In this document: positions 8,426 to 16,346 of the stretch, in pieces
Layout of the letters: each line of letters starts with the position of its first letter
Numbering within the stretch: the stretch's first letter is position 1
Assembly: GCF_002270415.1 (NCBI RefSeq)
Contig: NZ_NNRI01000022.1
Span: forward strand, 1,054,001-1,118,000
DNA from: Mesorhizobium sophorae
GTDB taxonomy: Bacteria; Pseudomonadota; Alphaproteobacteria; Rhizobiales; Rhizobiaceae
Reading direction: 5' to 3'
DNA length: 64,000 nt
Program-made: the position numbers and the translations under genes
Notes under the pieces: model-generated
The model's database searches: none
What the model was told of the DNA's origin: nothing
The model's input: the letters and a program-made list of their open reading frames with translations, nothing else

Positions 8426-8570
8426 GTTCGTTGCTCCTGCTCAGAGGGAAATTCAGGTGTGCTCGATGCCGATGATTGCAGCCGTTCGAGGCATGTCCTC
8501 AAGCTAGGCAGCAGACCCCATACCGAAAATGCGATAGGATGCCATCATACTCATTGGAGAATCTGGCATA

Positions 8571-9491
8571 ATGCGCGGTAGCGACTATGCCGAGCTGAAA
8601 GCCTTTGCCGCTGTCGTGGCGCATGGCAGCTTCGCCCGTGCCGCTGAAGATCTGCGGATTTCAGCGTCGACGCTCAGCCAGACGATCCGTCAGCTCGAAA
8701 CGCGGCTTGGCCTGCGCCTGCTCAACCGCACGACCCGCAGCCTCTCCTTGACCGAAGCCGGCGCGAGCCTGCATGCGCGCTTCGCGCCGGCTATGGCCGA
8801 GATGGAGGCGGCGGTCGGCGATGCGACGGCCTTGCGCGACACACCGGCCGGCGTCTTGCGCGTCCATATGCCCAGCGTTGCCGCCGCCACCTATCTGGAG
8901 CCGTTGCTTGGCCGTTTTCATGAGGCATGGCCGGACATCGTGCTCGATGTGACGATCGACGATGCCGCCGTCGATATTGTCGAGGCCGGCTATGATGTCA
9001 GCGCCAGGCTCGGCGAATTTCTCGAAGCTGACATGGTCGCGGTGGCGCTTGGCGGCACGCAGCGCCAACTCGCCGTGGCCTCGCCGGACTATCTCGCCCG
9101 TTACGGATCGCCGTCGGCACCGGCCGATCTGCTCCAGCACCGCTGTATCAACTGGCGCCGGCCGGGCAGTGCCGGGCCCTACGCATGGGAATTCGCCAGA
9201 GGCGGCGAATGGTTCTCGGTCGTGGTCAATGGTCCGCTTGTCGTCTCCAGCCGCGACATGGCGATTGCCGCCGCCGTGCAGGGCGTCGGCATCGCCTTTT
9301 GGGCTGAAGACCTCGTGCGCCCGTTGATCGATGCCGGCAAGCTGGTGTCGCTGCTGGATGATTGGTGCGCGGCCTTTCCCGGTTGGTTCCTCTGCTATCA
9401 GAAGCAGCGTCATACAGCACCAACCGTACGGGCCTTCGTCGATTTCCTGCGCCATGCGCATACCGGGCGCCAGACAACGCCTGTTGGTTGA
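8571..9491 (+). CDS. LysR family transcriptional regulator
   Basis: A 306-residue regulator. Residues 5-64 form the winged helix-turn-helix (SFARAAEDLRISASTLSQTI), and residues 90-295 the LysR-type effector-binding domain with the usual DVTIDDA and YLARYG segments. It is transcribed away from the SDR gene across a 145-bp intergenic region, the standard layout for a LysR protein controlling a divergent target. The effector is unknown. The TPP riboswitch of the next operon begins about 110 bases after its stop. Confidence 0.9.
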   Translation: MRGSDYAELKAFAAVVAHGSFARAAEDLRISASTLSQTIRQLETRLGLRLLNRTTRSLSLTEAGASLHARFAPAMAEMEAAVGDATALRDTPAGVLRVHMPSVAAATYLEPLLGRFHEAWPDIVLDVTIDDAAVDIVEAGYDVSARLGEFLEADMVAVALGGTQRQLAVASPDYLARYGSPSAPADLLQHRCINWRRPGSAGPYAWEFARGGEWFSVVVNGPLVVSSRDMAIAAAVQGVGIAFWAEDLVRPLIDAGKLVSLLDDWCAAFPGWFLCYQKQRHTAPTVRAFVDFLRHAHTGRQTTPVG

Positions 9492-9602
9492 AAGTTTGTC
9501 GCTCGACGGTCCGGTTTCGCAGGCCTGGCGCAATGCTTTTGGAGGAGCACACCAAAAAAACGGCTTTCGCTTCAACTCGAATGGTGCTTTAACCCGCGCA
9601 TC

Positions 9603-9696
9603 CACAGGGGTGCTCCGTACGGTCGGGGCTGAGACGGGGGCGGCAAGCCCACAGACCCTAGAAGCTGATCTGGGTAATACCAGCGGAGCGAGGCGG
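9603..9696 (+). ncRNA. TPP riboswitch (THI element)
   Basis: The conserved landmarks occur in order: GGGGTGC near 9607, GGGGCTGAGACGG (pyrimidine-sensing arm) near 9625, ACCCTAGAAGCTGATCTGGG near 9655-9673, then TAATACCAGCGGAG. These match the thiamine pyrophosphate aptamer consensus closely. The 3' end runs into the ribosome binding site (GAGG, 9689-9692) of the gene at 9700, so TPP probably shuts off translation initiation. The downstream genes encode a thiamine-precursor importer, as expected. Confidence 0.95.
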
Positions 9697-9699
9697 GCG

Positions 9700-10308
9700 A
9701 TGTTTTCAGGCGCACAGATTTCCCTATATCCCATGGCCGACGATTTCGTCGGCGTCATCCTTGGCGCGCTGGATGGGCTCGACCCCTACCGCGATCGGCT
9801 CAGGATCGAGACCGACGACATCTCGACCTTGCTGGTCGGGCCGCCCGAAGTGCTGTTTCCGGCGATGCGAGACCTGTTCGTGGCGGCGGCACGCAGCGGC
9901 AAACATTGCGTGTTGTCAGCCACCATCTCGCGCGGCTGCCCTGGCGAGCCGGATGATCCGATCTGCCGTTCCGATGCGCTTGGTGGGCCTGTCGGCCCCC
10001 TCGGCCCGCGCAAGGATGCGGCAATCGCCGCGGTGCGTGGCGCGGCTTTGACCGGCCAGCCGGCGGCAGCGCAGTTCTCGCTCTATGTGATGGGCACCGA
10101 CGACCACATGGAAGAGATCTACGGCTGCATCGATTTTCTCAAGCAGTCCGGCGTCTATGAGCGCTCGAAGCATTTCTGCACGAAATTGCGCGGGGATGCC
10201 GGCGCGATCTTTTCGGCGCTGGACGAAGCCTTCTGCCGCTTCGGGCCAGGCGCCGGCCACGTAACCCTCGACGTCACGGTCTCGGCGAACAGCCCGTCGG
10301 CCAGCTGA
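9700..10308 (+). CDS. ykoF: YkoF-family thiamine/hydroxymethylpyrimidine-binding protein
   Basis: A 202-residue protein made of two repeats of the Ykof domain: ISLYPMADDFVGVILGALD at residues 7-25 and FSLYVMGTDDHMEEIYGCI near residues 127-145. Bacillus YkoF binds thiamine and sits with the HMP transporter ykoEDC. Here it is the first gene after a TPP riboswitch and precedes a thiXZY-type ABC importer, giving the same functional setting. It is probably a cytoplasmic binding or delivery protein for imported thiamine precursor. The start is the ATG directly after the riboswitch-embedded Shine-Dalgarno sequence. Confidence 0.88.
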   Translation: MFSGAQISLYPMADDFVGVILGALDGLDPYRDRLRIETDDISTLLVGPPEVLFPAMRDLFVAAARSGKHCVLSATISRGCPGEPDDPICRSDALGGPVGPLGPRKDAAIAAVRGAALTGQPAAAQFSLYVMGTDDHMEEIYGCIDFLKQSGVYERSKHFCTKLRGDAGAIFSALDEAFCRFGPGAGHVTLDVTVSANSPSAS

Positions 10309-10338
10309 GCGGCCGCATTCGCGACCCCGTCAAAGGTT

Positions 10339-11163
10339 ATGCCCGTGGTCTCATCATCAGCCGCTTCGAGCCCGATCGCGAGCCTTCTTGTCAAGGCAGC
10401 ACCGGCCATGATTTCGGTCGGGTTGCTGCTGCTGGCTTGGGAGCTCTATGCCACTTATTCCGGCATCAAGTCGACGACACTGCCGGCGCCTTCGCGTGTG
10501 TTCGAGCAGGCGATGCTCAATCGCGAAGCGCTGGTCGACAATGCCATTCCGACCATCCGGGCCACGCTGATCGGCTTTGCCTTTTCGCTCAGCGCGGCCT
10601 TTGCGCTGTCGATGCTGGTCGACTTCTTCCGGCCGCTGCGGCGTGCGCTGTTTCCCGTCTTCATCGTCAGCCAGACCTTGCCGCTGGTGGCGATCGCGCC
10701 GCTGGTGGTGCTGTGGTTCGGCTTCGGGTTGATGCCCAAGATCATGCTGGTGGCGCTGGTCACCTTCTTTCCGATGCTGGTGGCGCTGGTGCAGGGCTAC
10801 GAGGCGACGGAGGCCGAGATCGGGCAGATGCTGCGCGCCATGGGGGCAGGGCGCTGGCGCGTCTTCTTGTTGGCGCGACTGCCCTCGGCGCTGCCCTATT
10901 TCTTCGCCGGCCTGAGGATCTCCATCACCTATGCCGTGGTCGGCGCCATCTTCGCCGAATATGCCGGTGCCGCGAAGGGGCTGGGCATCTACATGCTCAA
11001 CGCCAAGAACAATTTCCGCCCCGATCTGGTGCTGGCCGCCGTCGGTGTCAGCGCCGCGCTCACGCTCACTCTGTTTGGGCTGACGGTGCTCCTGCAGCGC
11101 CTTGCCATGCCCTGGGAACGGGCCGCCGGCCAGCACCCCGCCGGGACGGGGCCGTGGCGATGA
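10339..11163 (+). CDS. thiX: ABC transporter permease for thiamine precursor (ThiX)
   Basis: A 274-residue integral membrane protein with about six segments and the cytoplasmic EAA loop typical of the SsuC/TauC/ThiX permease family (MLRAMGAGRWRVFLLARLP, then LPYFFAGLRIS). With the ATPase and NMT1/THI5-like binding protein that follow it forms an importer, probably for hydroxymethylpyrimidine or a related pyrimidine. The next gene starts inside its stop codon. The specificity rests on the riboswitch and YkoF context. Confidence 0.88.
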   Translation: MPVVSSSAASSPIASLLVKAAPAMISVGLLLLAWELYATYSGIKSTTLPAPSRVFEQAMLNREALVDNAIPTIRATLIGFAFSLSAAFALSMLVDFFRPLRRALFPVFIVSQTLPLVAIAPLVVLWFGFGLMPKIMLVALVTFFPMLVALVQGYEATEAEIGQMLRAMGAGRWRVFLLARLPSALPYFFAGLRISITYAVVGAIFAEYAGAAKGLGIYMLNAKNNFRPDLVLAAVGVSAALTLTLFGLTVLLQRLAMPWERAAGQHPAGTGPWR

Positions 11164-11939
11164 GCCGGCTCGAACTGCGGCATGTGCGCAAAGCATTTGG
11201 CCGGCTCGACGTGCTCGCCGACATTTCGCTCAGCGTCGGCGCCGGTGAATTCGTCTCCATGCTCGGGCCGTCGGGCGCTGGCAAGTCGACGCTGTTCCAG
11301 CTTCTGACCGGCGCGCAGCACGGCGAGGGCGAGATGTTCTTCGACGGCACGCCGCTCGACGACCACGGCAGGCATTTCGCCTTTATGCCGCAGCGTGACG
11401 CGCTGATGCCGTGGCGACGCATCCTCGACAACACGACGCTTGGGCTCGAAGTGCAAGGCATCAGGCGCAAGGCGGCGCGGGCGCGCGTTGCGCCGCTGTT
11501 TGCCGAGTTCGGGCTTGCCGGCTTCGAACGGCATTTTCCGGCGCAGCTTTCGGGCGGCATGCGCCAGCGCGCGGCGCTGTTGCGCACCGTGGTGCAGGAG
11601 CGCGACATGCTTTTGCTCGATGAACCGTTCGGCGCGCTCGATGCACTGACCCGCACCGCCATGCAGCGCTGGCTCGAGCAGATGTGGCGGCGCCATCGCT
11701 GGACGGCACTGTTGATCACCCACGATGTGCGCGAAGCCGTCTTCCTGTCCGACCGCATCTATGTGCTGTCGGCGCGTCCGGCCTGCATCGTCCGCGAAAT
11801 CAAGGTGCCGCTGCCGCGCCCGCGCAGCCTTGGCGGCGCTGACGCGTTGCAGACAAGCGCAATCGAGGCCGAGATACTCGACATCCTGCTCAACCCCGAG
11901 CCCAACCCGCACTCATCCAAAGGACACGACCATGACTGA
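11160..11939 (+). CDS. thiZ: ABC transporter ATP-binding protein (ThiZ)
   Basis: A 259-residue ATPase. Walker A is GPSGAGKST near residue 38, the signature is LSGGMRQRAAL, Walker B with D-loop is MLLLDEPFGALDALT, and the switch histidine is in ITHD. It is of the SsuB/TauB/ThiZ type that pairs with NMT1-like binding proteins. Its ATG overlaps the permease stop and its end overlaps the start of the binding-protein gene by eight bases, so translation of the three is coupled. Confidence 0.9.
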   Translation: MSRLELRHVRKAFGRLDVLADISLSVGAGEFVSMLGPSGAGKSTLFQLLTGAQHGEGEMFFDGTPLDDHGRHFAFMPQRDALMPWRRILDNTTLGLEVQGIRRKAARARVAPLFAEFGLAGFERHFPAQLSGGMRQRAALLRTVVQERDMLLLDEPFGALDALTRTAMQRWLEQMWRRHRWTALLITHDVREAVFLSDRIYVLSARPACIVREIKVPLPRPRSLGGADALQTSAIEAEILDILLNPEPNPHSSKGHDHD

Positions 11940-12954
11940 CTTGACGCGCCGGCAGGCCTTGTTGCTCACCCTTGTCTCCGGTCTTCCGCTGGTGGCCGGA
12001 GCTGGCCGTGCCCAAGCACAATCGGCTGCGCAAAAGGTCACCGTCGCCCTCGACTGGACGGTCAACACCAACCACATCGGGCTGTTCGTCGCCCGCGACA
12101 AAGGGTTCTATTCCGAAGCCGGGCTCGAGGTCGACATCCTGCCCTACAGCGATACCGGTGCCGGCACCCTGGTCGCCAACCGCGTCGCCGATTTCGGCAT
12201 CAACGGCACCATCAGCCTGTTCACCCAGAAAACCGCCGGAGCCGACCTGAAGGGCGTCTATGCCGTCGTGCAATCCGAAACCGGCCGGCTGGTGTTCGAC
12301 GCGGCACGCAGCGAGATCAAAAGCCCGAGGAACCTTGACGGCCTGACCTATGGCGGCTTCGGCAGCGCCTGGGAAAACGCCCTGATCGGCACCATCATCC
12401 GCCACGATGGCGGTAAGGGCAATTTCGAGACGGTGACACTCGGCACTTCAGCCTATGAAGCGCTGGCCAACGGTTCGGTCGATTTCACGCTGGAGGTCTC
12501 GACCTGGGAAGGTGTCGAAGCCGGGTTGAAAGGCGTCAAGCAGCGCAGCTTCGTCTACGCCGACTATGGCGTGCCTGATGAGCACACGACGCTGATCTCC
12601 TCGAGCGAGGCCTATCTCCAGGCAAACCCCAAACCTGCGGCCGCCTTCGTCCAAGCGACGCGGCGCGGCTACCAATTCGCCGTCGACCATCCCGATGCGG
12701 CTGCCGCACTTCTGATCGCCGCCAATAAGGACACATTGACAAATCCGGCGCTGATCGAAGCCTCGCTGAAGGCACTGATCGATGGCCACTATTTGCGCGG
12801 GGACAATGGCGCAATCGGCACGATGGATCCGACCAAGATGCACGCGATTGGCGACTACCTCTTCGCTGCGGGCATTCTGCGCGATGCCGATGGCAAAGTT
12901 CTGACGCAACGCCCTGAATTCGCGGAGTACTTCAGCAACTCAACTCTGGGGTAG
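11932..12954 (+). CDS. thiY: Thiamine-precursor ABC substrate-binding protein (NMT1/THI5-like, ThiY)
   Basis: A 340-residue periplasmic protein. Residues 1-30 form a signal peptide with a twin-arginine-like start (TRRQALLL) ending at AQAQS. The mature protein begins KVTVALDWTVNTNHIGLFVA, the classic NMT1/THI5 opening in which the Trp/Asn cluster contacts the pyrimidine ligand. It delivers an HMP-type thiamine precursor to ThiX. The operon ykoF-thiX-thiZ-thiY is under one TPP riboswitch. Unlike the other binding-protein genes of the window it has no evident hairpin after its stop. Confidence 0.9.
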   Translation: MTDLTRRQALLLTLVSGLPLVAGAGRAQAQSAAQKVTVALDWTVNTNHIGLFVARDKGFYSEAGLEVDILPYSDTGAGTLVANRVADFGINGTISLFTQKTAGADLKGVYAVVQSETGRLVFDAARSEIKSPRNLDGLTYGGFGSAWENALIGTIIRHDGGKGNFETVTLGTSAYEALANGSVDFTLEVSTWEGVEAGLKGVKQRSFVYADYGVPDEHTTLISSSEAYLQANPKPAAAFVQATRRGYQFAVDHPDAAAALLIAANKDTLTNPALIEASLKALIDGHYLRGDNGAIGTMDPTKMHAIGDYLFAAGILRDADGKVLTQRPEFAEYFSNSTLG

Positions 12955-13412
12955 GGAGCCTATCTGATTCTCGAAACTTCGAAGGACTCGCGTGGCGTGG
13001 CAGCTTCCCGTCAAACGCGCACGCATTGGCAGATTCCAGCTAATTCCTCGCGATCTCATAGAGCAGAGTGGTTATGCCGCCCGGGTTCACCCTGCAGCGA
13101 CAAAGCGGCTGCGTAGAGTTTCGCCACGCGACAGGTGGCTCCGGTTTCCCGCGACATGACATGGTTGAGCACGGCCAATTGTGCACGCAGCGCCTCGGCG
13201 GCTTTGCTGTGGAGCCGAAGACAGCAGAGACGCGTATCTTTGCCTGGGGCCGGAGACATCCTGCTCGTGTTTCGCACGATCGTTGAAGGCGTTCGCTGGC
13301 GTCCGGAGACACATAAGCGCTTTACTGCCGATCTGATCTTCTTGATTAACCGTACGGCAATGGTTGCGTGCAAAGGTCGCCCCGAGGGATAACCGGGTGC
13401 TTGGCCTTGCTC
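12955..13412. other. 458-bp interval without a convincing gene
   Basis: Several short frames are open on both strands, the longest being a 105-codon minus-strand frame (13056-13373) with a helical-looking C-terminal half, but none has a good ribosome binding site or a recognisable domain. I see no clear promoter or terminator. It may hold a decayed gene between the thiamine operon and the next gene. Confidence 0.4.
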
Positions 13413-14093
13413 ATGTCAAAAATTGAAACCCTTTCGCACGTCAACGACGAAGGGATTTTGTCCGCAGCCCGAAAGCGGGAAATCCTGGTCGACCTGCGGG
13501 AAGGCTTCTTTCGGCTCTGCGCGCTGGCTTTCGCGGGGCTGTTTGTCTATCGCGGCATACACCACCTCATGCTCGACCCGACCCGTATCAATGTGGCACT
13601 GGTGGCGACGTCCGAGATCCTAACCTTTACCTGGCTGCTTTTGTCGCGGCGGCCGCAGGTTCGCGACTGGAACCCGCTCACGGTGATCGTCTCCGTGATT
13701 GCCAGCTTCGGTGTCGGATTCATCACCTTCGAGCCGGGCGTTGCCATCATCCCGGTCTATGTCGCCGCGCCGCTGCAAGCCCTGGCGTTGAGTTTCGTGA
13801 TCTGGGGAAAGGCATCGCTGGGGCGTTCGTTCGCCATTCTGCCGGGCAATCGCGGCGTGATGACCGGGGGTGCCTATCGCCTGGTACGACACCCGATCTA
13901 TGCCGGCTATCTGGTTGGCCATGTCCTGTTCCTGCTGTCGGCCTTTTCCTTCTACAATCTCGCCGTCTACGCCGTCATCACGTTCTTCCAGGTGCATCGC
14001 ATCCTGCGCGAAGAGGCGCTGCTTGCCGCCACGCCGGAATATCGGGACTATATGAAGCGCGTCCGCTACAGGCTGTACTACGGGATCGTCTGA
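13413..14093 (+). CDS. Isoprenylcysteine carboxyl methyltransferase-family membrane protein
   Basis: A 226-residue membrane protein with about five segments. The C-terminal third carries the ICMT/PEMT signature GAYRLVRHPIYAGYLVGH and the following EEALL...YRDYMKRVRYR, which bind S-adenosylmethionine in this family. Bacterial members are mostly of unknown substrate, probably methylating lipids or lipid-linked groups. The ATG at 13413 starts the conserved region; an earlier in-frame start exists at 13368 but adds no conserved sequence. It is monocistronic, with a terminator about 80 bases downstream. Confidence 0.8.
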   Translation: MSKIETLSHVNDEGILSAARKREILVDLREGFFRLCALAFAGLFVYRGIHHLMLDPTRINVALVATSEILTFTWLLLSRRPQVRDWNPLTVIVSVIASFGVGFITFEPGVAIIPVYVAAPLQALALSFVIWGKASLGRSFAILPGNRGVMTGGAYRLVRHPIYAGYLVGHVLFLLSAFSFYNLAVYAVITFFQVHRILREEALLAATPEYRDYMKRVRYRLYYGIV

Positions 14094-14173
14094 CAACAAG
14101 GCCTGTGGACAGAGGCAGCTACACCGCGAGTTGCGCCTGCTGACCTCGCGCCGTTAAAGCTGGAAAAGGCCAA

Positions 14174-14206
14174 GGGCCTGCTGCCGCAAGGTGGCGGGCC
14201 CTTTTT
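14174..14206 (+). terminator. Rho-independent terminator
   Basis: The stem GGGCCTGC/GCGGGCCC is followed by TTTTT. The loop and right arm (TGCCGCAAGGTGGCGGGC) are shared with the terminator at 3179-3211. It terminates transcription of the ICMT-family gene. Confidence 0.75.
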
Positions 14207-14255
14207 CATTTTGCCGGCGAATCTTCTTCATGCATGCGCTGCATTACAATCTCGC

Positions 14256-14280
14256 GGAACGGTAAGGCTGCTCGAACGTT
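14256..14280 (+). promoter_or_regulatory. EcfG-type (general stress response) promoter
   Basis: GGAAC (14256-14260), 16 bases, then CGTT (14277-14280). This is exactly the GGAAC-N16/17-CGTT consensus of the alphaproteobacterial EcfG sigma factor. It lies 69 bases upstream of a DUF3309 gene, a small membrane protein family often seen among stress-induced genes in this group. The match is exact; its activity is inferred. Confidence 0.75.
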
Positions 14281-14349
14281 CACGTCAACGAAACATTGCG
14301 TTCGACGATGTTTAAACCGGCGCGTCAGCGTCTACAGGAGCGGGAAACC

Positions 14350-14514
14350 ATGAGCCTTGGAACCATACTTATCATTCTTCTTGTCATAGCGCTGCTCGGA
14401 GGCTTCAGTGGCCTCGGCGGCGGTCCATTCTATGGTACCGGTTACTATGGCGGCGGCGGTCTCGGGCTCGTGCTGCTCATCATCATCGTACTTGTCGTGC
14501 TCGGACGGATTTAG
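14350..14514 (+). CDS. DUF3309 family small membrane protein
   Basis: A 54-residue protein with two hydrophobic helices (residues 3-18 and 37-52) separated by a Gly/Tyr-rich loop, ending LGRI. The opening MSLGTILIILLV and this layout are typical of DUF3309. The function is unknown. It has its own EcfG-type promoter and terminator, so it is probably a monocistronic general-stress gene. The start follows CAGGAGCGGG at suitable spacing. Confidence 0.85.
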   Translation: MSLGTILIILLVIALLGGFSGLGGGPFYGTGYYGGGGLGLVLLIIIVLVVLGRI

Positions 14515-14694
14515 CCGCTTGCTGGCCGAACCGATCGCAATCCCGTGACCGCGTCGATTCCGGCGCGCACCGGAATGTGAACTTCGCAAGCCGGCTTGTG
14601 ATCCGGTTTGTTTGGAAAACTTTGTAAGGTGATCGCGGTCCACACCCCCCGTGGAAACAAGAGGAAAGGGTCCCACCCCTTGTCCTCCTCCAAG

Positions 14695-14725
14695 GCCCGC
14701 TCCGGTTCGCCCGTGGCGGGCTTTT
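14695..14725 (+). terminator. Terminator downstream of the DUF3309 gene
   Basis: GCCCGC (14695-14700) and GCGGGC (14716-14721) form a stem with a 15-base loop, followed by TTTTG. It lies about 180 bases after the DUF3309 stop and 70 bases before the 3' end of a convergent gene. Confidence 0.55.
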
Positions 14726-14792
14726 GCTTGGCGGTCTAGGAAACCGGTTTGCCGCCGACATTGAGTTCGGGCCAGAGGCCGAGGCCAATCGA

Positions 14793-15050
14793 TCATTCCA
14801 TGTCAGGCACGTCGCCGCTGACGAACAGGGTGTTCGGCGGACCGTACTCGCCAAGTGTCGGGTCGGCCTCTCGGCTCCAGGCGATGACGCCGACATGTTT
14901 TGCCGCCAGCGCCCTGGCCGTGCGTATGGCACGGTCCTCGCTCTGCTGGTCGGCAGGGCCGAAGGCCGGAAACAACTCGCCGTCATCGCCGCGGTCGAAC
15001 GCGACCACGACAATCAGTTTGGGACTTTTCTGGCCTTGGGAATCGGACAT
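14793..15050 (-). CDS. Conserved hypothetical protein, 85 residues
   Basis: A small soluble acidic protein, 85 residues, with the hydrophobic core LIVVVAFDRGDDGELFPAF and, further on, ARALAAKHVGVIAWSRE and a C-terminal GDVPD. The pattern is of an alpha/beta fold. I recognise it only as a conserved rhizobial hypothetical. The start has a good AGGAAGG ribosome binding site. It is divergent from the DUF982 gene across 74 bases. No function is assigned. Confidence 0.65.
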   Translation of the reverse strand: MSDSQGQKSPKLIVVVAFDRGDDGELFPAFGPADQQSEDRAIRTARALAAKHVGVIAWSREADPTLGEYGPPNTLFVSGDVPDME

Positions 15051-15124
15051 CTTGCACCTTCCTAAGGAAATCTATCACACTACAAGGAACTAGGTCGGCA
15101 CGTTCGATTTCGGGAGGTGGCGTG

Positions 15125-15406
15125 GTGCAGGACCAGCGTTTCGATGAGCCGGTGAGGATTGCGCTCGGCCGGTCGCGAAACTCGATCTTCAACGTGGAGC
15201 GTGTCGCTCAGGCCGCCGACATTCTGATGAACCGCTGGCCGGTTGCGACAGGGCAAAGGCACATGGCAGCCCGTAAGGTCTGCCTGGCCGTGCTTGAGGG
15301 AAGGAAGGAAGCCTCGGCGGCACGAGCGGCGTTCATCAGCGCCGCAATCGAAGCGGATATCCTCGTTGAACCCCGTGAAGTGTCGATGCCGTCCGGCCAA
15401 AATTGA
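15125..15406 (+). CDS. DUF982 family protein
   Basis: A 93-residue protein with the DUF982 pattern: FDEPVRIALG near the start, then the VAQAADILMNRWP helix, a GQRHMAARKVCLAVLEG helix and a final ARAAFISAAIEADILV. The family is small, abundant and essentially confined to Rhizobiales; the function is unknown. The start is GTG, chosen because GGAGG (15113-15117) lies seven bases upstream; a GTG one codon earlier is possible. Confidence 0.78.
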   Translation: MQDQRFDEPVRIALGRSRNSIFNVERVAQAADILMNRWPVATGQRHMAARKVCLAVLEGRKEASAARAAFISAAIEADILVEPREVSMPSGQN

Positions 15407-15553
15407 ATCAAGACTTGGCTCTATCCTCTTGATTGATTGCGGTGTTTTCGGCGATCACGATCAACTTTTCGGGTTCATGCCGCCCGGCCTGCCGACGCTT
15501 TGCAGGCACCTCCGCACAATTCGCTGGCCGTTTGGCTTGCCTTCGGCATCCCG

Positions 15554-15611
15554 TTGACACGGTACCCACGTCGATATATTGAACAGGACTATACAGGTTC
15601 ACTAGACAGGT
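15554..15611 (+). promoter_or_regulatory. Promoter and direct-repeat operator of the yegTUVW-like operon
   Basis: TTGACA (15554-15559) and TATATT (15575-15580) form a sigma-70-like promoter with a slightly short 15-base spacer. Downstream, ACTATACAGGT (15588-15598) and ACTAGACAGGT (15601-15611) are direct repeats with a 13-base period and one mismatch, ending seven bases before the GntR start. The second repeat includes the AGG that would serve as Shine-Dalgarno. They are likely binding sites for the GntR/HutC-type regulator encoded directly downstream. Confidence 0.55.
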
Positions 15612-15617
15612 ACGCAT

Positions 15618-16343
15618 ATGAAGCGGCGCGCGGTTCAACTGTCTCCCGGCACGGGCAAGCCCGAGCAGATCGCCACTGTTCTGGAGCATGAAATCCGCTC
15701 CGGCGTGCTCGGCTTCGGCGACCGCCTGCAAAGCGAGAACGAGCTGGTCCAGCGCTTCTCCGTCAGCCGCAACACGGTTCGTAAGGGCCTCGAGGAACTG
15801 TCCAGCCGCGGGCTGATCACCACCAAGGTCGGCATCGGCTCGTTCGTCACCTTTGACGGCATGCCGGTCGACGACGCGGTCGGCTGGTCGCGGGCGCTGG
15901 CCAATGCCGGCGCCAATGCCGAGACGCGAACGCTGCGACTGGAAGTGATCGAGGACGCCGACCTGGCTGCCTGGCTTGGCATTGAGAGCCCGTTTTTCAT
16001 CGCCGTCGACCGGGTTCGCACCAACGCCAGCGACGGCCATGCCATTTCCATCGAACGCAGCCGGCTGCCGCTGTCGCCGGAACTGGAGGACGTGCCGCTG
16101 CGCGGCCTGCGCGAGGGTTCGCTGCACCAGACGCTGCGCGGCGCCGGGCTCATTCCTGACCATGGTGAGGAATGGGTTGAAATCGAGATGCTCAATGCCG
16201 GGGATGCCGCCATCCTCGGTTGCCCGCAAGGCTCGCCGTTCCTGCGCGGCCGGCGGTTGACCCGCGCCGCCGACGAGCGGCCGATCGAATATGTCACCAG
16301 CCTGCTCAACCCGGCGCATTTCGCGCTGCATATGAGGTTCTGA
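15618..16343 (+). CDS. GntR/HutC-family regulator (YegW-like)
   Basis: A 241-residue repressor. Residues 12-78 are the winged helix-turn-helix with RLQSENELVQRFSVSRNTVRK, and residues 95-240 the UTRA effector-binding domain (FIAVDRVRTNASDGHAISIERSRLP is characteristic). It heads a plus-strand operon whose next two genes match E. coli yegU and yegV; E. coli yegW is also a GntR regulator of that locus. It should sense an intermediate of the pathway and bind the direct repeats just upstream. Confidence 0.88.
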   Translation: MKRRAVQLSPGTGKPEQIATVLEHEIRSGVLGFGDRLQSENELVQRFSVSRNTVRKGLEELSSRGLITTKVGIGSFVTFDGMPVDDAVGWSRALANAGANAETRTLRLEVIEDADLAAWLGIESPFFIAVDRVRTNASDGHAISIERSRLPLSPELEDVPLRGLREGSLHQTLRGAGLIPDHGEEWVEIEMLNAGDAAILGCPQGSPFLRGRRLTRAADERPIEYVTSLLNPAHFALHMRF

Positions 16344-16346
16344 GCG

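Noticed and set aside
13040..13392. Short frames on both strands in the interval after thiY
   Set aside because: No start with a good ribosome binding site and no domain; overlapping frames of similar quality on opposite strands cannot all be real.
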